Origin: Planctomycetota bacterium
GTDB lineage: Bacteria; Planctomycetota; Phycisphaerae; Phycisphaerales; SM1A02
Reading direction: 5' to 3'
NCBI GenBank assembly: GCA_022568135.1
Contig: JADFFQ010000032.1
Coordinates: forward strand, 1-43,291
DNA: 43,291 bases
The notes beneath the pieces were generated by a model. It searched no databases, was not told the origin of the DNA, and saw only the letters and a program-made list of their open reading frames with translations. Of the stretch, positions 1 to 7,531 are shown one piece after another. The position numbers and the translations under genes are program-made. Positions within the stretch are counted from its first letter, which is position 1. Each line of letters begins with the position of its first letter.

Positions 1-177
1 TTGTACGCGGCAATTCTGTGGATCGTACTCTTCGCTCGGCGTGATGTGCGGCAATTCATCCGCCGCAAGCGCGGGCTGTGCCTCGCCTGCGGCTACGACC
101 TGCGACACGCGGACCACGCCGCCTGCCCGGAGTGCGGGGCGGGGGCTCTGAACGCCTCGCCCATCACCCTGGGCTGA
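1..177 (+). CDS. C-terminal fragment of membrane protein with zinc-ribbon tag
   Basis: The reading frame is open from the window edge and stops with TGA at 175-177, so only the last 58 residues are seen. A hydrophobic stretch (LYAAILWIVLF) is followed by a basic run and then the tag CLACGYDLRHADHAACPECG, a CxxC...CxxC pair that should bind one zinc ion. The same end, nearly word for word, closes the gene at 1074-1793, so the two are tandem paralogues. Such C-terminal CGYDL/CPECG tags after a last membrane helix recur in planctomycete membrane proteins; their role is unknown to me. The start and the main body lie outside the window. Confidence 0.75.
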   Translation: MYAAILWIVLFARRDVRQFIRRKRGLCLACGYDLRHADHAACPECGAGALNASPITLG

Positions 178-252
178 GGCGCGATATCCTGGACAGACAT
201 TTGATCAGGATGATGCTACTGGCACGCGCCTTATGTCAAGAGGAACAATTTG

Positions 253-984
253 ATGCAGCGGCCGCACCATTCAGTCCGCGCATGGCCAGGTGGCGTCGGG
301 TCACTCGCTCGCAGCTGCGGTTTCTTTGGGATAGTCGCTCTGCTCACACTGATTTCGTCTATGCAGCTTGGTCTTTATTCGTGCCGGAGCCGAGATCAAC
401 GCTCCGACACACTCTGGATTTGGAAGTATGCGACCCCGCCGTCAGGTGATTGCGATGCTTTCACTCATCTGGCCGCGGCAGCAGGCACACTGGATGCCGA
501 TGGTCAGATTGCTGCGAGATACGAAGCAACATTTGAAGGTGCATTAGTATCACTGGCTGGATGTCGGCACTTCTCTGGCACTCTAGACCGGACAAGTCCT
601 GATCAATTTGGAAACATCTATTCAACGGGTCTCGTCAGTGAGAACGAGTTGGTTGAGCACGGTGCACTTTTTGATGTCGCAAGGGCGGCGCGTCTGCTTT
701 GCGAGGAGATGCTGGACAGCAACTCCGTAGCGATAGCACGAGACATTGCACGGAGCATACTCGTCTTTGGTTATCAGATCTCACGAAACGGAGAGGACTA
801 TCTGCTCGCTCCGACTCGGCTGGCAGTCTGGCAGATCGGGGTGGATGCTCTTATTAGCATCGCAATTCATGAAGGCAATTCGGACATTCGCCAAGAGCTT
901 GAGGCGAAACAGGTTGAGCTTCGCGAAGAACTTGAGAAGGTGCGCCAGCGCGATTCGAATAAGGTCTATTTTCCATTTGAATAG
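253..984 (+). CDS. Hypothetical membrane-anchored protein
   Basis: A 243-residue protein I do not recognise. After a basic N-terminus there is one hydrophobic segment (about residues 23-42, including FFGIVALLTLISSM), which could be a signal anchor. The body is soluble-looking, and the last 40 residues are strongly charged and helical (EAKQVELREELEKVRQRD), suggesting a short coiled coil. A TTG at 250 directly precedes the ATG at 253; I chose the ATG. Base composition is less GC-rich than the neighbours, which hints at a different history. No catalytic motif is visible. It sits between two paralogous zinc-tag genes in the same orientation but has no such tag itself. Confidence 0.55.
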   Translation: MQRPHHSVRAWPGGVGSLARSCGFFGIVALLTLISSMQLGLYSCRSRDQRSDTLWIWKYATPPSGDCDAFTHLAAAAGTLDADGQIAARYEATFEGALVSLAGCRHFSGTLDRTSPDQFGNIYSTGLVSENELVEHGALFDVARAARLLCEEMLDSNSVAIARDIARSILVFGYQISRNGEDYLLAPTRLAVWQIGVDALISIAIHEGNSDIRQELEAKQVELREELEKVRQRDSNKVYFPFE

Positions 985-1073
985 CGGCGATTGGTGAACA
1001 GGCAGGAATCTGGGTGAGATACTTGGCGTGGAGTGGGAGGACGGGTAGGGCATAGCTCGGCTATCGTTGTGAC

Positions 1074-1793
1074 GTGAAACGCCGCCTCTTCATGGTTGCG
1101 ATCTTCCTGCTCCTCGGCGCGGTGGTCAACGTCGCCGTGGCCTGGGGGTGTGCGACGTGGTCTGCGCTCAAACTTGTATCATTGAGGGCTGGACCGCCAA
1201 CCGACGCCGATCAGAGCTGGTGGCAGCAAGTGGTGCCAGCGGGGGCCGCCACAAGGGCCAGCGTGGTGTTGCAAAGCCGTGGCTTCGGCTATGACTCTCT
1301 GCGGACATTTGGCGTTCGATCAGGCGAAGCGGTCTTCCAAGAGGACCCAAGCGGACAAGTGGCCTACCGCGTCAGCGTCAACGTGAAGACGGATCGCGCG
1401 ACACTGGTGCGATCCGGCTGGCCTTGGCGAAGCGGCGCTGGTGAGAGATGGGACCTTGGCGTCTCGCCGATGACGCCGATCCCGATGCTCGGTGACAAAG
1501 TAACGACGTGGCGCGATGCCGACCTACAGACCTCAGCGGTGAGCTTTGATCGGCCGACTTGGCTCGGCGGCAGCTCATTTCGCCTGCTTCCACTCCGCCC
1601 CATCTGGCCCGGCTTTGCCCTCAACACGCTTTTCTACGCGACGATTCTCTGGCCGCTGATCGGCGGCCCGTTCGCCCTTCGCCGTGTCATCCGCCGCAAG
1701 CGCGGGCTGTGTGTCGCCTGCGGCTACGACCTGAGCCACGCGGAGCATGATGTGTGCCCGGAGTGCGGGGCGGTGGCGCGGCCCGGCCGCTGA
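1074..1793 (+). CDS. Membrane protein with C-terminal CGYDL/CPECG zinc tag
   Basis: A 239-residue protein starting at GTG 1074. It has an N-terminal membrane helix (about residues 5-25, FMVAIFLLLGAVVNVAVAW), a long extracytoplasmic region of about 150 residues, a second helix (FALNTLFYATILWPLIGGPFA) and a basic stretch leading to the tag CVACGYDLSHAEHDVCPECG. The two CxxC pairs should form a small zinc ribbon on the cytoplasmic side. The end is almost identical to that of the partial gene at 1-177, so the pair arose by duplication. Function unknown. The start is uncertain because no clear ribosome binding site precedes the GTG and an internal start would remove the first helix. Confidence 0.7.
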   Translation: MKRRLFMVAIFLLLGAVVNVAVAWGCATWSALKLVSLRAGPPTDADQSWWQQVVPAGAATRASVVLQSRGFGYDSLRTFGVRSGEAVFQEDPSGQVAYRVSVNVKTDRATLVRSGWPWRSGAGERWDLGVSPMTPIPMLGDKVTTWRDADLQTSAVSFDRPTWLGGSSFRLLPLRPIWPGFALNTLFYATILWPLIGGPFALRRVIRRKRGLCVACGYDLSHAEHDVCPECGAVARPGR

Positions 1794-1838
1794 AGCGAAT
1801 GGTTAGGCCACCCACCAGGGAAGCGAGGACAAGACTGA

Positions 1839-2129
1839 CTACCGCCGACGTGCGCAGCGCTGACAGAAAAACTTGGACGCACCGCTTCGGACTGGTCCCC
1901 CGGGGGCGAATGCATGTGCACTTAGCACGGTAACCTCTGCTGGCGCACCGCAAACCTCACAGACGTGGTCATCCCACTTATCGCAGAGGTGTGGGTACTG
2001 CTGCTTGACCCTCTCAAGTAGGTCCCGATGGGTACTGTGCGAGCGAAGGCATTTCGGACAAAGGCGAAGCGATACAGAACCGGGCACTTCCTCATTGAGC
2101 TCCTGAGTGACGTGCACGACGCGGGCCAA
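1839..2129 (-). CDS. Small cysteine-rich (zinc-ribbon-like) hypothetical protein
   Basis: A 96-residue reading frame with six cysteines in three CxxC-like pairs: CPKC near residue 24, CEVCG near residue 57 and FFCQRC at the C-terminus, plus a histidine-rich stretch between the first two. This layout suggests one or two bound zinc ions and reads like a genuine protein rather than a shadow frame. I cannot assign a family. It is convergent with the gene ending at 1793. A longer reverse frame (1922-2416) overlaps it in another phase and lacks any comparable motif, so I left that out. Coding status is probable, not certain. Confidence 0.5.
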   Translation of the reverse strand: MARVVHVTQELNEEVPGSVSLRLCPKCLRSHSTHRDLLERVKQQYPHLCDKWDDHVCEVCGAPAEVTVLSAHAFAPGGPVRSGASKFFCQRCARRR

Positions 2130-2472
2130 GGCAGTAGAACGTCGTCATCGCTGCGCCGTTCACCGTCGCCCAGGCTCAACCGGCTCGGGTATGACGGTGC
2201 CGGTCGAGGCGTCGCCGGGCCTGCCTGAGCACATTCGCAAGGCCGACAACCGCCGACCACCTGTAAAGCTGGGCAAATAGCCCGCGAAAGAGGGCTTGAC
2301 ACTTTTTTCTTGTGGATAACCCGTCCGCGGGCTAGGCTGGCGGTATGATTCAGACGACAGGCTTCGGGAGTGTCACGGATGCCTGGGAAGGCCCGAAAAC
2401 ACACGCGTTCTCTCAAGACCGACGCTTCTCGTGGAACGGCTGCACGGCGGTTTTGATGGGGCAGGGCAGGCT
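2130..2472. other. Intergenic stretch at left edge of accessory region
   Basis: No convincing gene. A TTGACA box lies at 2296-2301 in an AT-richer patch with a run of T, the sort of sequence expected near a promoter for the operon that starts at 2473, but I see no good -10 box at the right spacing. The GTG at 2431 would lengthen the next gene by 14 residues. The left boundary of the accessory region probably falls between 1800 and 2470, but no direct repeat marking it could be found by eye. Confidence 0.3.
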
Positions 2473-2763
2473 ATGAGTGCGGAACCCGAATTGCCGGCAT
2501 CGAAGAGCAACGTCACTGTCCAGACTCATCACACGCTCCGTACAATCACGGAGGAAGAGTTTCGACAAAAGGCTGATGCTGTCCTGCGCGATGCTGCTGA
2601 CGGAATACAGACAGCCGTCCTCGGCCCTGACGGCAAGACAGTCCGCTCAATCATCGGCATAAACGGGACTCGGTTCTTTCAAGATCCGGACCCCGATCCT
2701 CTAGATGAGCTCGATAAACCTGATGACGCGGGATCTCCGGAAAAACGCACAGACGCCGGATGA
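2473..2763 (+). CDS. Hypothetical protein, first gene of a three-gene overlapping operon
   Basis: A 96-residue acidic protein that I do not recognise. The central part (TITEEEFRQKADAVLRDA followed by ADGIQTAVLGPDGKTVRS) looks like a small alpha/beta fold, while the last 30 residues are rich in D, P and E and probably disordered. An in-frame GTG at 2431 would add 14 residues; the ATG at 2473, following a purine-rich stretch, is the more natural start. The next gene begins at 2705, inside this one, which implies translational coupling. It may be an antitoxin-like or accessory subunit by size and position, but that is only an inference. Confidence 0.6.
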   Translation: MSAEPELPASKSNVTVQTHHTLRTITEEEFRQKADAVLRDAADGIQTAVLGPDGKTVRSIIGINGTRFFQDPDPDPLDELDKPDDAGSPEKRTDAG

Positions 2764-3667
2764 ACTTGCGCCCGAGACTATCGGCCCAAAGCCGCTCCCT
2801 GATCCCGAACCCGACGACCAGCGTCCGATCCTGCGCCGTTCATTGAATGTCCAGGTGAATGACGGGACGACGAAGTCCTTCCCCACGCTCGACGATTATG
2901 TTGCGCAGCTGGTTGCCAACGGGGTGATCAGGGATAAGGTAGACCTAATCCGCAACTACGAGCAGCTCGTCTGGGAAATCTTCTTCAACTGGATTAGCAC
3001 CGGGCAAACTGCCTGCCTCTTCGCGGCCAAATTAGCAGGAAAGCCTCGTCCGGCACGTTGGGTGCCATTCGTCGAGCTCGATGCGCTAAGCACTCCGGAT
3101 TTGGGAGATGTTCTGAATACCCGTCTTGACGCCGCTTCCAATTGTCACGAGGCGGTCATGTTTATCTTCCCTGACATTGGAACTCCCGAAGGCGTCGTCG
3201 ATCTCGTCAACCGGCTGTGTAGCAACCAGCGATGGTATTGTACGAACGATCGCCTCGAACCAGCACCCGAGGACACTTGTTTGGTTGGCCTGCGCTGGAT
3301 TCTGCCTAGCGACAAGAGCGTGAATCACGTGTTGGGTTTTGCACCGTTCTCGACTATGCCGCTGACCAGGAGAGGACCCTTCGTTGGTCTGGTTCTCCGG
3401 ATTGGCGATAGGCTGCGGGCGCGCCCGCCAAGGAAGCTTGAGAATGGGAGAGTTCAAGTCCATCTGGCTGACATGGATTCACTCACGCCGAGGCAGGAAC
3501 GGCACGACCAAATGTGGGAACAGACCGAGGCGAACAAGGATCTGTACGTTGAACCTGAACTGGCATTAGCTGCAAAGGCTCACGTCACCTTCTCCCTGCC
3601 ACTGGAACTGAACTGTCACCTGGTCGAACCAAAATCGGTCATAATCGTGGAAGAGCAGGCACCATGA
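2705..3667 (+). CDS. Hypothetical protein, middle gene of operon with DUF488 protein
   Basis: A 320-residue soluble protein of unknown family. There is no signal peptide or membrane helix. The N-terminal 45 residues are proline- and aspartate-rich. A central helical region (DYVAQLVANGVIRDKVDLIR, then an aromatic patch EQLVWEIFFNWI) is followed by an alternating alpha/beta portion with hydrophobic strands such as EAVMFIFPDIG and GPFVGLVLRIGDRL. It overlaps the upstream gene by 59 bp and the DUF488 gene downstream by 4 bp (ATGA at 3664-3667), so the three products are probably made together. I see no recognisable nuclease, ATPase or methyltransferase motif. The operon lies in an integrase-bearing region, so a cargo role such as defence is conceivable but unproven. 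Confidence 0.65.
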   Translation: MSSINLMTRDLRKNAQTPDELAPETIGPKPLPDPEPDDQRPILRRSLNVQVNDGTTKSFPTLDDYVAQLVANGVIRDKVDLIRNYEQLVWEIFFNWISTGQTACLFAAKLAGKPRPARWVPFVELDALSTPDLGDVLNTRLDAASNCHEAVMFIFPDIGTPEGVVDLVNRLCSNQRWYCTNDRLEPAPEDTCLVGLRWILPSDKSVNHVLGFAPFSTMPLTRRGPFVGLVLRIGDRLRARPPRKLENGRVQVHLADMDSLTPRQERHDQMWEQTEANKDLYVEPELALAAKAHVTFSLPLELNCHLVEPKSVIIVEEQAP

Positions 3668-4140
3668 CAGCAGTGACGCAAAAACAAAGCGAAGTTAGTC
3701 ATGTGCACAAGGTCCTTTTCACATTGGGCTACGAGGGCCAGACCGCTGACGAAGTGTTCCACCGCCTGGAGGTGGCGGGTGTGCGAATCTTGATGGACGT
3801 TCGCTATCGGCCACAATCCCGGAAGTCGGGATTATCAAAGTCGAACCTGGCGCAGACTTGTGCCGAGCGTGGCATGATCTACGTACACGACCGTGACCTT
3901 GGAACACCTCCTGAGATGATGGATCATGTCAAGGCTGGCGGTGGCTACGACCCAGATATCTACGCCGAGTACCAGATATACCTTTCGTCAAAGGAGGAGT
4001 CCCTTCGATCAGCCAGCGAGCGAGTTCGGTCGATGCCAACATGCCTGCTGTGTTACGAGGCTGATGCGAACAATTGCCATCGGAAGATTGTCGCCGAGGA
4101 ACTGGCCCGACGAACGGGCCTGACTGTGGAGCATCTCTGA
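3664..4140 (+). CDS. DUF488 family protein
   Basis: A 158-residue member of the DUF488 family. The signature pieces are visible in order: FTLGYEG near residue 20, an RxxxxSRKSGLSKSNL-like segment near residue 50, and a C-terminal LLCYEADANNCHRKIVAEEL near residue 127, where the CYE...CHR pair is the hallmark of the family. The biochemical role of DUF488 proteins is not established; the conserved cysteine and histidine suggest a catalytic or metal site. The start overlaps the upstream stop by 4 bp (ATGA), so expression is coupled with the preceding hypothetical gene. DUF488 genes are often found in mobile or defence-rich regions, which fits this place. Confidence 0.85.
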   Translation: MTAVTQKQSEVSHVHKVLFTLGYEGQTADEVFHRLEVAGVRILMDVRYRPQSRKSGLSKSNLAQTCAERGMIYVHDRDLGTPPEMMDHVKAGGGYDPDIYAEYQIYLSSKEESLRSASERVRSMPTCLLCYEADANNCHRKIVAEELARRTGLTVEHL

Positions 4141-4430
4141 GTTGTTCGGTTCGGGGGCCTTCTCAGGCAATGGGCCGGGTCATGGCAGCGGCGACACGGG
4201 CGGTCGAGCGCGCCGCCGTCGGATTTGGCCCTCTGAGGCAGAAGCCAATTCAGCAGGCGACGGATGAGTAGCAGCGCGGCGGACGGGGGTCTCCAGTCCG
4301 GTGTCCGCAGCATAAGATTGACCACAATCGGGACGGCCGACAGATCATCGGCCAAGCGGTTCGGGCGGCGGTGGCGGATTCACCTGCCCCGCGACCCCGC
4401 CCGGATCGACCCGGTAGACGGCAGGTGTAT

Positions 4431-5357
4431 ATGTCCAAGGCGAAGCCGGCCGATTCACGCGCATCTACGGTAAAGCGCTCGGAACCAGAGCGCATCGAAA
4501 CCTTGGTCGACCTTCTGGATCGTTTGGTCACAATCTTGCGGGCCTACGCCGTCCTTCGACCATTGGTAGCACTACCGCTGCTGGATCATTTCCACGGCCA
4601 GCGTCGTGGGGAAGCTCCATCTTGCCTTACGTTGATCGCCGAGCGCGAGAAGCTTCGGCGCTTCGCAGCGAACATCCGCTCACTGGTTGAACAATCGTTG
4701 CCGATAGTGCGTACGGCTGGCCACTGGTTGGAATACGGCATTGAGAAACCTGGCCTCTTTCTCACAGAGCTTGCGACTTGCCTGAACCGCATCGTCGAAA
4801 AGACAGAATCAGACCTGTTCGTGTTGGATATAGAGATTCAGCACGAGATTCCGTACGCCCCCTTATTTTTAGAGCCGTCGTCGCTCGTTGCTCGTTCTAG
4901 GGAAACAAAGAGCCTAATCCAACTAGAGCTGATGCCGCCGGTGGCCAATGCTTTACGGAAGCTGAAGTCCGTGGCGGTAAGGCCGCTGCCAAGCCCGGCA
5001 ACCGATCGCTTGTTGGCGAATGCGGATCGGATTGAGCCACAGGAAGCTGGCGGCGGATCGGAGCCAACGCATTCTGCCGACTTCACTTCGGTCAACTGGT
5101 ACGGCACGCGGTACAGGTTCAGCAAAGGCAATCAGGCCGAAACGATTAGAGTGCTTTGGGCTGAATGGGAACGCGGAGGTCACGGCTTAGGTCAGGAAAC
5201 GGTCGGTGACAAGATTGAGTCGCAAGCGGATTACTTTCGACTGGCGCATGTTTTCCGTGATCGGAAGCGTGGCGGTATGCACCCGGCGTGGAAAACGATG
5301 ATCCACGATGACGGTAAGGGCGTCTTTCGGTTGGTTGTGCCAAGAAACACCGAATAG
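4431..5357 (+). CDS. Hypothetical protein with C-terminal winged-helix-like domain
   Basis: A 308-residue protein. The N-terminal two thirds are mostly helical and unrecognised (ETLVDLLDRLVTILRAYAVL, then several amphipathic helices). The final 85 residues, beginning at VNWYGTRYRFSKGNQAETIR and ending in FRDRKRGGMHPAWKTMI, resemble a winged-helix-like module that I have seen as a stand-alone end of planctomycete proteins on mobile regions; this is memory, not a search. ATG 4431 has a weak GCAGG upstream; an in-frame start at 4371 would add a proline/arginine-rich leader of 20 residues that looks non-coding. Between 4141 and 4430 I see no other gene. Confidence 0.65.
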   Translation: MSKAKPADSRASTVKRSEPERIETLVDLLDRLVTILRAYAVLRPLVALPLLDHFHGQRRGEAPSCLTLIAEREKLRRFAANIRSLVEQSLPIVRTAGHWLEYGIEKPGLFLTELATCLNRIVEKTESDLFVLDIEIQHEIPYAPLFLEPSSLVARSRETKSLIQLELMPPVANALRKLKSVAVRPLPSPATDRLLANADRIEPQEAGGGSEPTHSADFTSVNWYGTRYRFSKGNQAETIRVLWAEWERGGHGLGQETVGDKIESQADYFRLAHVFRDRKRGGMHPAWKTMIHDDGKGVFRLVVPRNTE

Positions 5358-5385
5358 GCACAGTTTGGGCTACACTTCGCGCACA

Positions 5386-5411
5386 CCATGCCCGCCATCA
5401 TTAGGGCATGG
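5386..5411. promoter_or_regulatory. Inverted repeat overlapping an HTH gene start (candidate operator)
   Basis: CCATGCCC at 5386-5393 and GGGCATGG at 5404-5411 form a perfect 8-bp inverted repeat with a 10-nt spacer. The right arm contains the ATG (5408) of the helix-turn-helix gene. A TACACT hexamer at 5371-5376 could be the -10 box. The arrangement would suit autoregulation by a small DNA-binding protein, or masking of the start codon in the mRNA. Confidence 0.4.
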
Positions 5412-5617
5412 AAACTGACACGACCAAACTTGTATCCGTTCGTGGCCTGGCCGATCGGCTCAAGCTTCCGGCTGCTTGGCTGAAAGCCGAGGCTGAGGCC
5501 AGACGCATCCCATCCCTTCGCGCCGGCCGGCGGCTGCTGTTCAACTCCAGTGCCGTTGAGCGTGTGTTGCTGGACCGTGCCGCCGGTATCAATCACGAGG
5601 GGGCAGATGATGGGTAA
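5408..5617 (+). CDS. Excisionase-like helix-turn-helix protein (HTH_17 type)
   Basis: A 69-residue protein almost wholly made of one helix-turn-helix domain: VSVRGLADRLKLPAAWLKAE supplies the helices, and RRIPSLRAGRRLLFN the wing with the typical IPslrvGrr pattern. Proteins like this act as recombination directionality factors or small transcription regulators of mobile elements. It is the first gene of an operon that continues with a second HTH protein (overlap of 11 bp), a Rep-like protein and an AlpA-like protein. An inverted repeat covers its start codon. I cannot tell which of the three small HTH proteins is the true excisionase. Confidence 0.8.
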   Translation: METDTTKLVSVRGLADRLKLPAAWLKAEAEARRIPSLRAGRRLLFNSSAVERVLLDRAAGINHEGADDG

Positions 5618-5825
5618 TCACACCTCGACCGCTGCCACTACACCGGCGGCGCTGTTGAAGCCCGACGATGTTGCAACGGTTCTGGCGATCTCGCCCCGCA
5701 AGCTGTGGAGCCTCACAGCTGGCGGTGAAATCCCTTGCGTCCGCATCAGCCGGGCGGTGCGCTATGACCCGCGCGACCTTGCCTGCTACATCGACACACA
5801 GAAACACCGGGGACCGGGTCGGTGA
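5607..5825 (+). CDS. Excisionase-like helix-turn-helix protein
   Basis: A 72-residue protein (71 if the second ATG at 5610 is used; the AGGGGG at about 5598-5603 suits 5610 slightly better). It contains one HTH_17-like domain: LLKPDDVATVLAISPRKLWS followed by GGEIPCVRISRAVRYDPRDL, where the IPxxRI...vRYdp pattern marks the wing. It overlaps the preceding HTH gene and is itself overlapped by the GTG of the Rep-like gene (GTGA at 5822-5825), so the three are translationally coupled. Expected role: DNA binding in control or excision of the integrated element. The frame extends upstream to 5550, but that part is inside the previous gene. Confidence 0.8.
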   Translation: MMGNHTSTAATTPAALLKPDDVATVLAISPRKLWSLTAGGEIPCVRISRAVRYDPRDLACYIDTQKHRGPGR

Positions 5826-7030
5826 GCAGCAGGTCTTCAACTTGTTCAGAGGCCGCGACGGACCGGAAGCCCGCGAGGGTGGACTACCCTATCCGGCTGC
5901 CCCGGAAGCTGATCGCCGAGGGCTGGCGCTACTTCTCGCCGCGTGAACGGGCAATTCTGCCCGCATTGCTCCTGCACCTCCCCAACGTTCGCCCAGGGCG
6001 TGCTCGCATCGGACAGCTTGCCGGGCTCTGCCGCTCGGCCGTCAGCGTCGGGATCAGGGAGCTTGAGAGCGTTGGGCTCATTCGCAGGCGGCGACAGCGA
6101 CGCAAGCCCGGCGGGGGCGACTTTGACACAAACGAGTACGAGCTGGCCGACCTGTCGGACCCCAGGGTCTTAGGCGGCGTGTTGTCAAACCTGCGCCAGC
6201 GTGGCAAACCGAAGGCCAATCGCCATAACCGGCGAGATACGCGCGTCCGCAAACGTGGTCACGGGTATGCCGCAAACGCGGTCGCGGGTAGGTCGCAAAC
6301 GCGGTCACAAAGTCATCATCAAGAGAAGACCTATCAATTGAAGTCTTCTCAAGGGGCCGGCGCGAGCGAACATGCCGGGAGCGGGCGCAAGCGGACTTCC
6401 AGATCGATTGGGAGGAAGGATTCTTCACGCCTGGATGATGATGACGGGAACCGAATGGAGGCCGAGTTGGTCCTGAAGCTGCCTGACAGCGCCGGGCCTG
6501 ACCGCGTGAAAGCAGTTCTGCGGGAGTACGGCGTTGACCCCGGCCGGGCGCACAACCTGGCTTTCGGTCCCTTTACCACGCCGGCGATGGTGCGCGACGT
6601 GCTCGCAAGGGCCGACAGATACAACAAGGAGAACCCTGGCGCGTACATCGGCAGCCTGATGGACGACGCGATCGCCAAGGCCAAAGAGGCCGAGCGGGAG
6701 CGTGAGGTGCAGGCCGTCGAGGCGGAACGGCAGCGGCTCCTAGACGCCGAATCTGCCATCGACACGATGCCCGACGCCGAGCTGTCGGCCCTCATCAACG
6801 GGCTTTCGGCGCTTCGTGGCCTCACCCCGCAAGCGGTCCGACAGGATCGAGCGTTCCGACGTGAGATCGCGGGCAGGCTCGCATCGCGCATTACACACCA
6901 GAACGGCAACAAGCAGCAGCGGAGACCGGCTGACGTGGCCGAGGGCGTTGGGAGTACCGTTGGCCTCGCGGCGAACAGTGTGTTACAGCGGCCACTACGG
7001 TCCGAGTTGAAGGGAGCCGGTGAGCGGTGA
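5822..7030 (+). CDS. Winged-helix replication/regulatory protein of mobile element
   Basis: A 402-residue basic protein. Residues about 20-110 form a winged-helix region of the kind found in plasmid and phage replication proteins: LIAEGWRYFSPRERAILPAL leads into RIGQLAGLCRSAVSVGIREL, then LESVGLIRRRRQ as the recognition and wing parts. A long basic, low-complexity linker (about 130-215) follows, then a helical domain and a charged helix rich in E, A and R (about 275-310) that looks like a coiled coil. It begins at GTG 5822 overlapping the previous stop and ends at a GTGA overlap with the next gene. A role in replication initiation or partition of the excised element is likely but inferred from position and fold only. 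Confidence 0.65.
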   Translation: MSSRSSTCSEAATDRKPARVDYPIRLPRKLIAEGWRYFSPRERAILPALLLHLPNVRPGRARIGQLAGLCRSAVSVGIRELESVGLIRRRRQRRKPGGGDFDTNEYELADLSDPRVLGGVLSNLRQRGKPKANRHNRRDTRVRKRGHGYAANAVAGRSQTRSQSHHQEKTYQLKSSQGAGASEHAGSGRKRTSRSIGRKDSSRLDDDDGNRMEAELVLKLPDSAGPDRVKAVLREYGVDPGRAHNLAFGPFTTPAMVRDVLARADRYNKENPGAYIGSLMDDAIAKAKEAEREREVQAVEAERQRLLDAESAIDTMPDAELSALINGLSALRGLTPQAVRQDRAFRREIAGRLASRITHQNGNKQQRRPADVAEGVGSTVGLAANSVLQRPLRSELKGAGER

Positions 7031-7287
7031 GCCACCAGCTCAGCCAACCTGTCGTCGCCGTCGTCGGTGAATTGGAACCGCTCGCGGTCGATGCAAGAGG
7101 TGCAGGGCGGCTGTTTTCACTCTCCGAACGTACCTGGCGACGGCTCAGCAGCGGCGGGCTTTGTCCAGCCCCGATTCGTGTTGGGCGGTCGAAACGGTGG
7201 CTCGTGAGCGAGTTGAAGCAGTGGTCGCACTGCGGCTCACCGACGCGGGCGAAGTGGGAGCAAATAAGGCAGCAGCGGCTGGGTTGA
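7027..7287 (+). CDS. AlpA-like helix-turn-helix regulator
   Basis: An 86-residue protein with one AlpA/HTH_17-type DNA-binding domain: GAGRLFSLSERTWRRLSSGG, then LCPAPIRVGRSKRWLVSELK, where PxPIRVGRskRWl is typical of AlpA-family prophage regulators and excisionases. The start is the GTG in the GTGA that overlaps the stop of the Rep-like gene. It is the last gene before the integrase, separated from it by 242 bp that contain three copies of a 12-bp motif. This makes it a good candidate for the factor that binds those copies and controls integrase expression or excision. Confidence 0.75.
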   Translation: MSHQLSQPVVAVVGELEPLAVDARGAGRLFSLSERTWRRLSSGGLCPAPIRVGRSKRWLVSELKQWSHCGSPTRAKWEQIRQQRLG

Positions 7288-7421
7288 CCGGGGGTGTACA
7301 GCGAGAAACCCCTATGTCTACGGTGTTCGTGAATCAGGCGGTGAAGCGCTTGGCAAAGACTTGTCAAAATCTCGGCTTTCAGGCTGGACGGCACCCGATC
7401 CGATGGTATCTTCAAGCTGTC

Positions 7422-7531
7422 GGTACTCCGCAATTCCCCGACGACATCCAGAATCAGGGCGTTCGTTCCCGGCGTTCTCTTTGCGGAGTACCGCGCCGAG
7501 GCGGACGCCCTATTGAAAGGTACTCCGCAAT
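7422..7531. repeat. Three copies of GGTACTCCGCAA before and across the integrase start
   Basis: GGTACTCCGCAAT occurs at 7422-7434 and again at 7519-7531; its perfect 12-nt reverse complement, TTGCGGAGTACC, lies at 7481-7492. The third copy contains the ATG of the integrase gene (7530). Such spacing of direct and inverted copies is expected for operator or recombinase arm-type sites. No separate gene is visible in 7288-7529. Confidence 0.6.

Noticed and set aside
7161-7529. Upstream extension of the integrase frame
   Set aside because: It overlaps the AlpA-like gene and contains the 12-bp repeats; ATG 7530 gives the normal integrase N-terminus.
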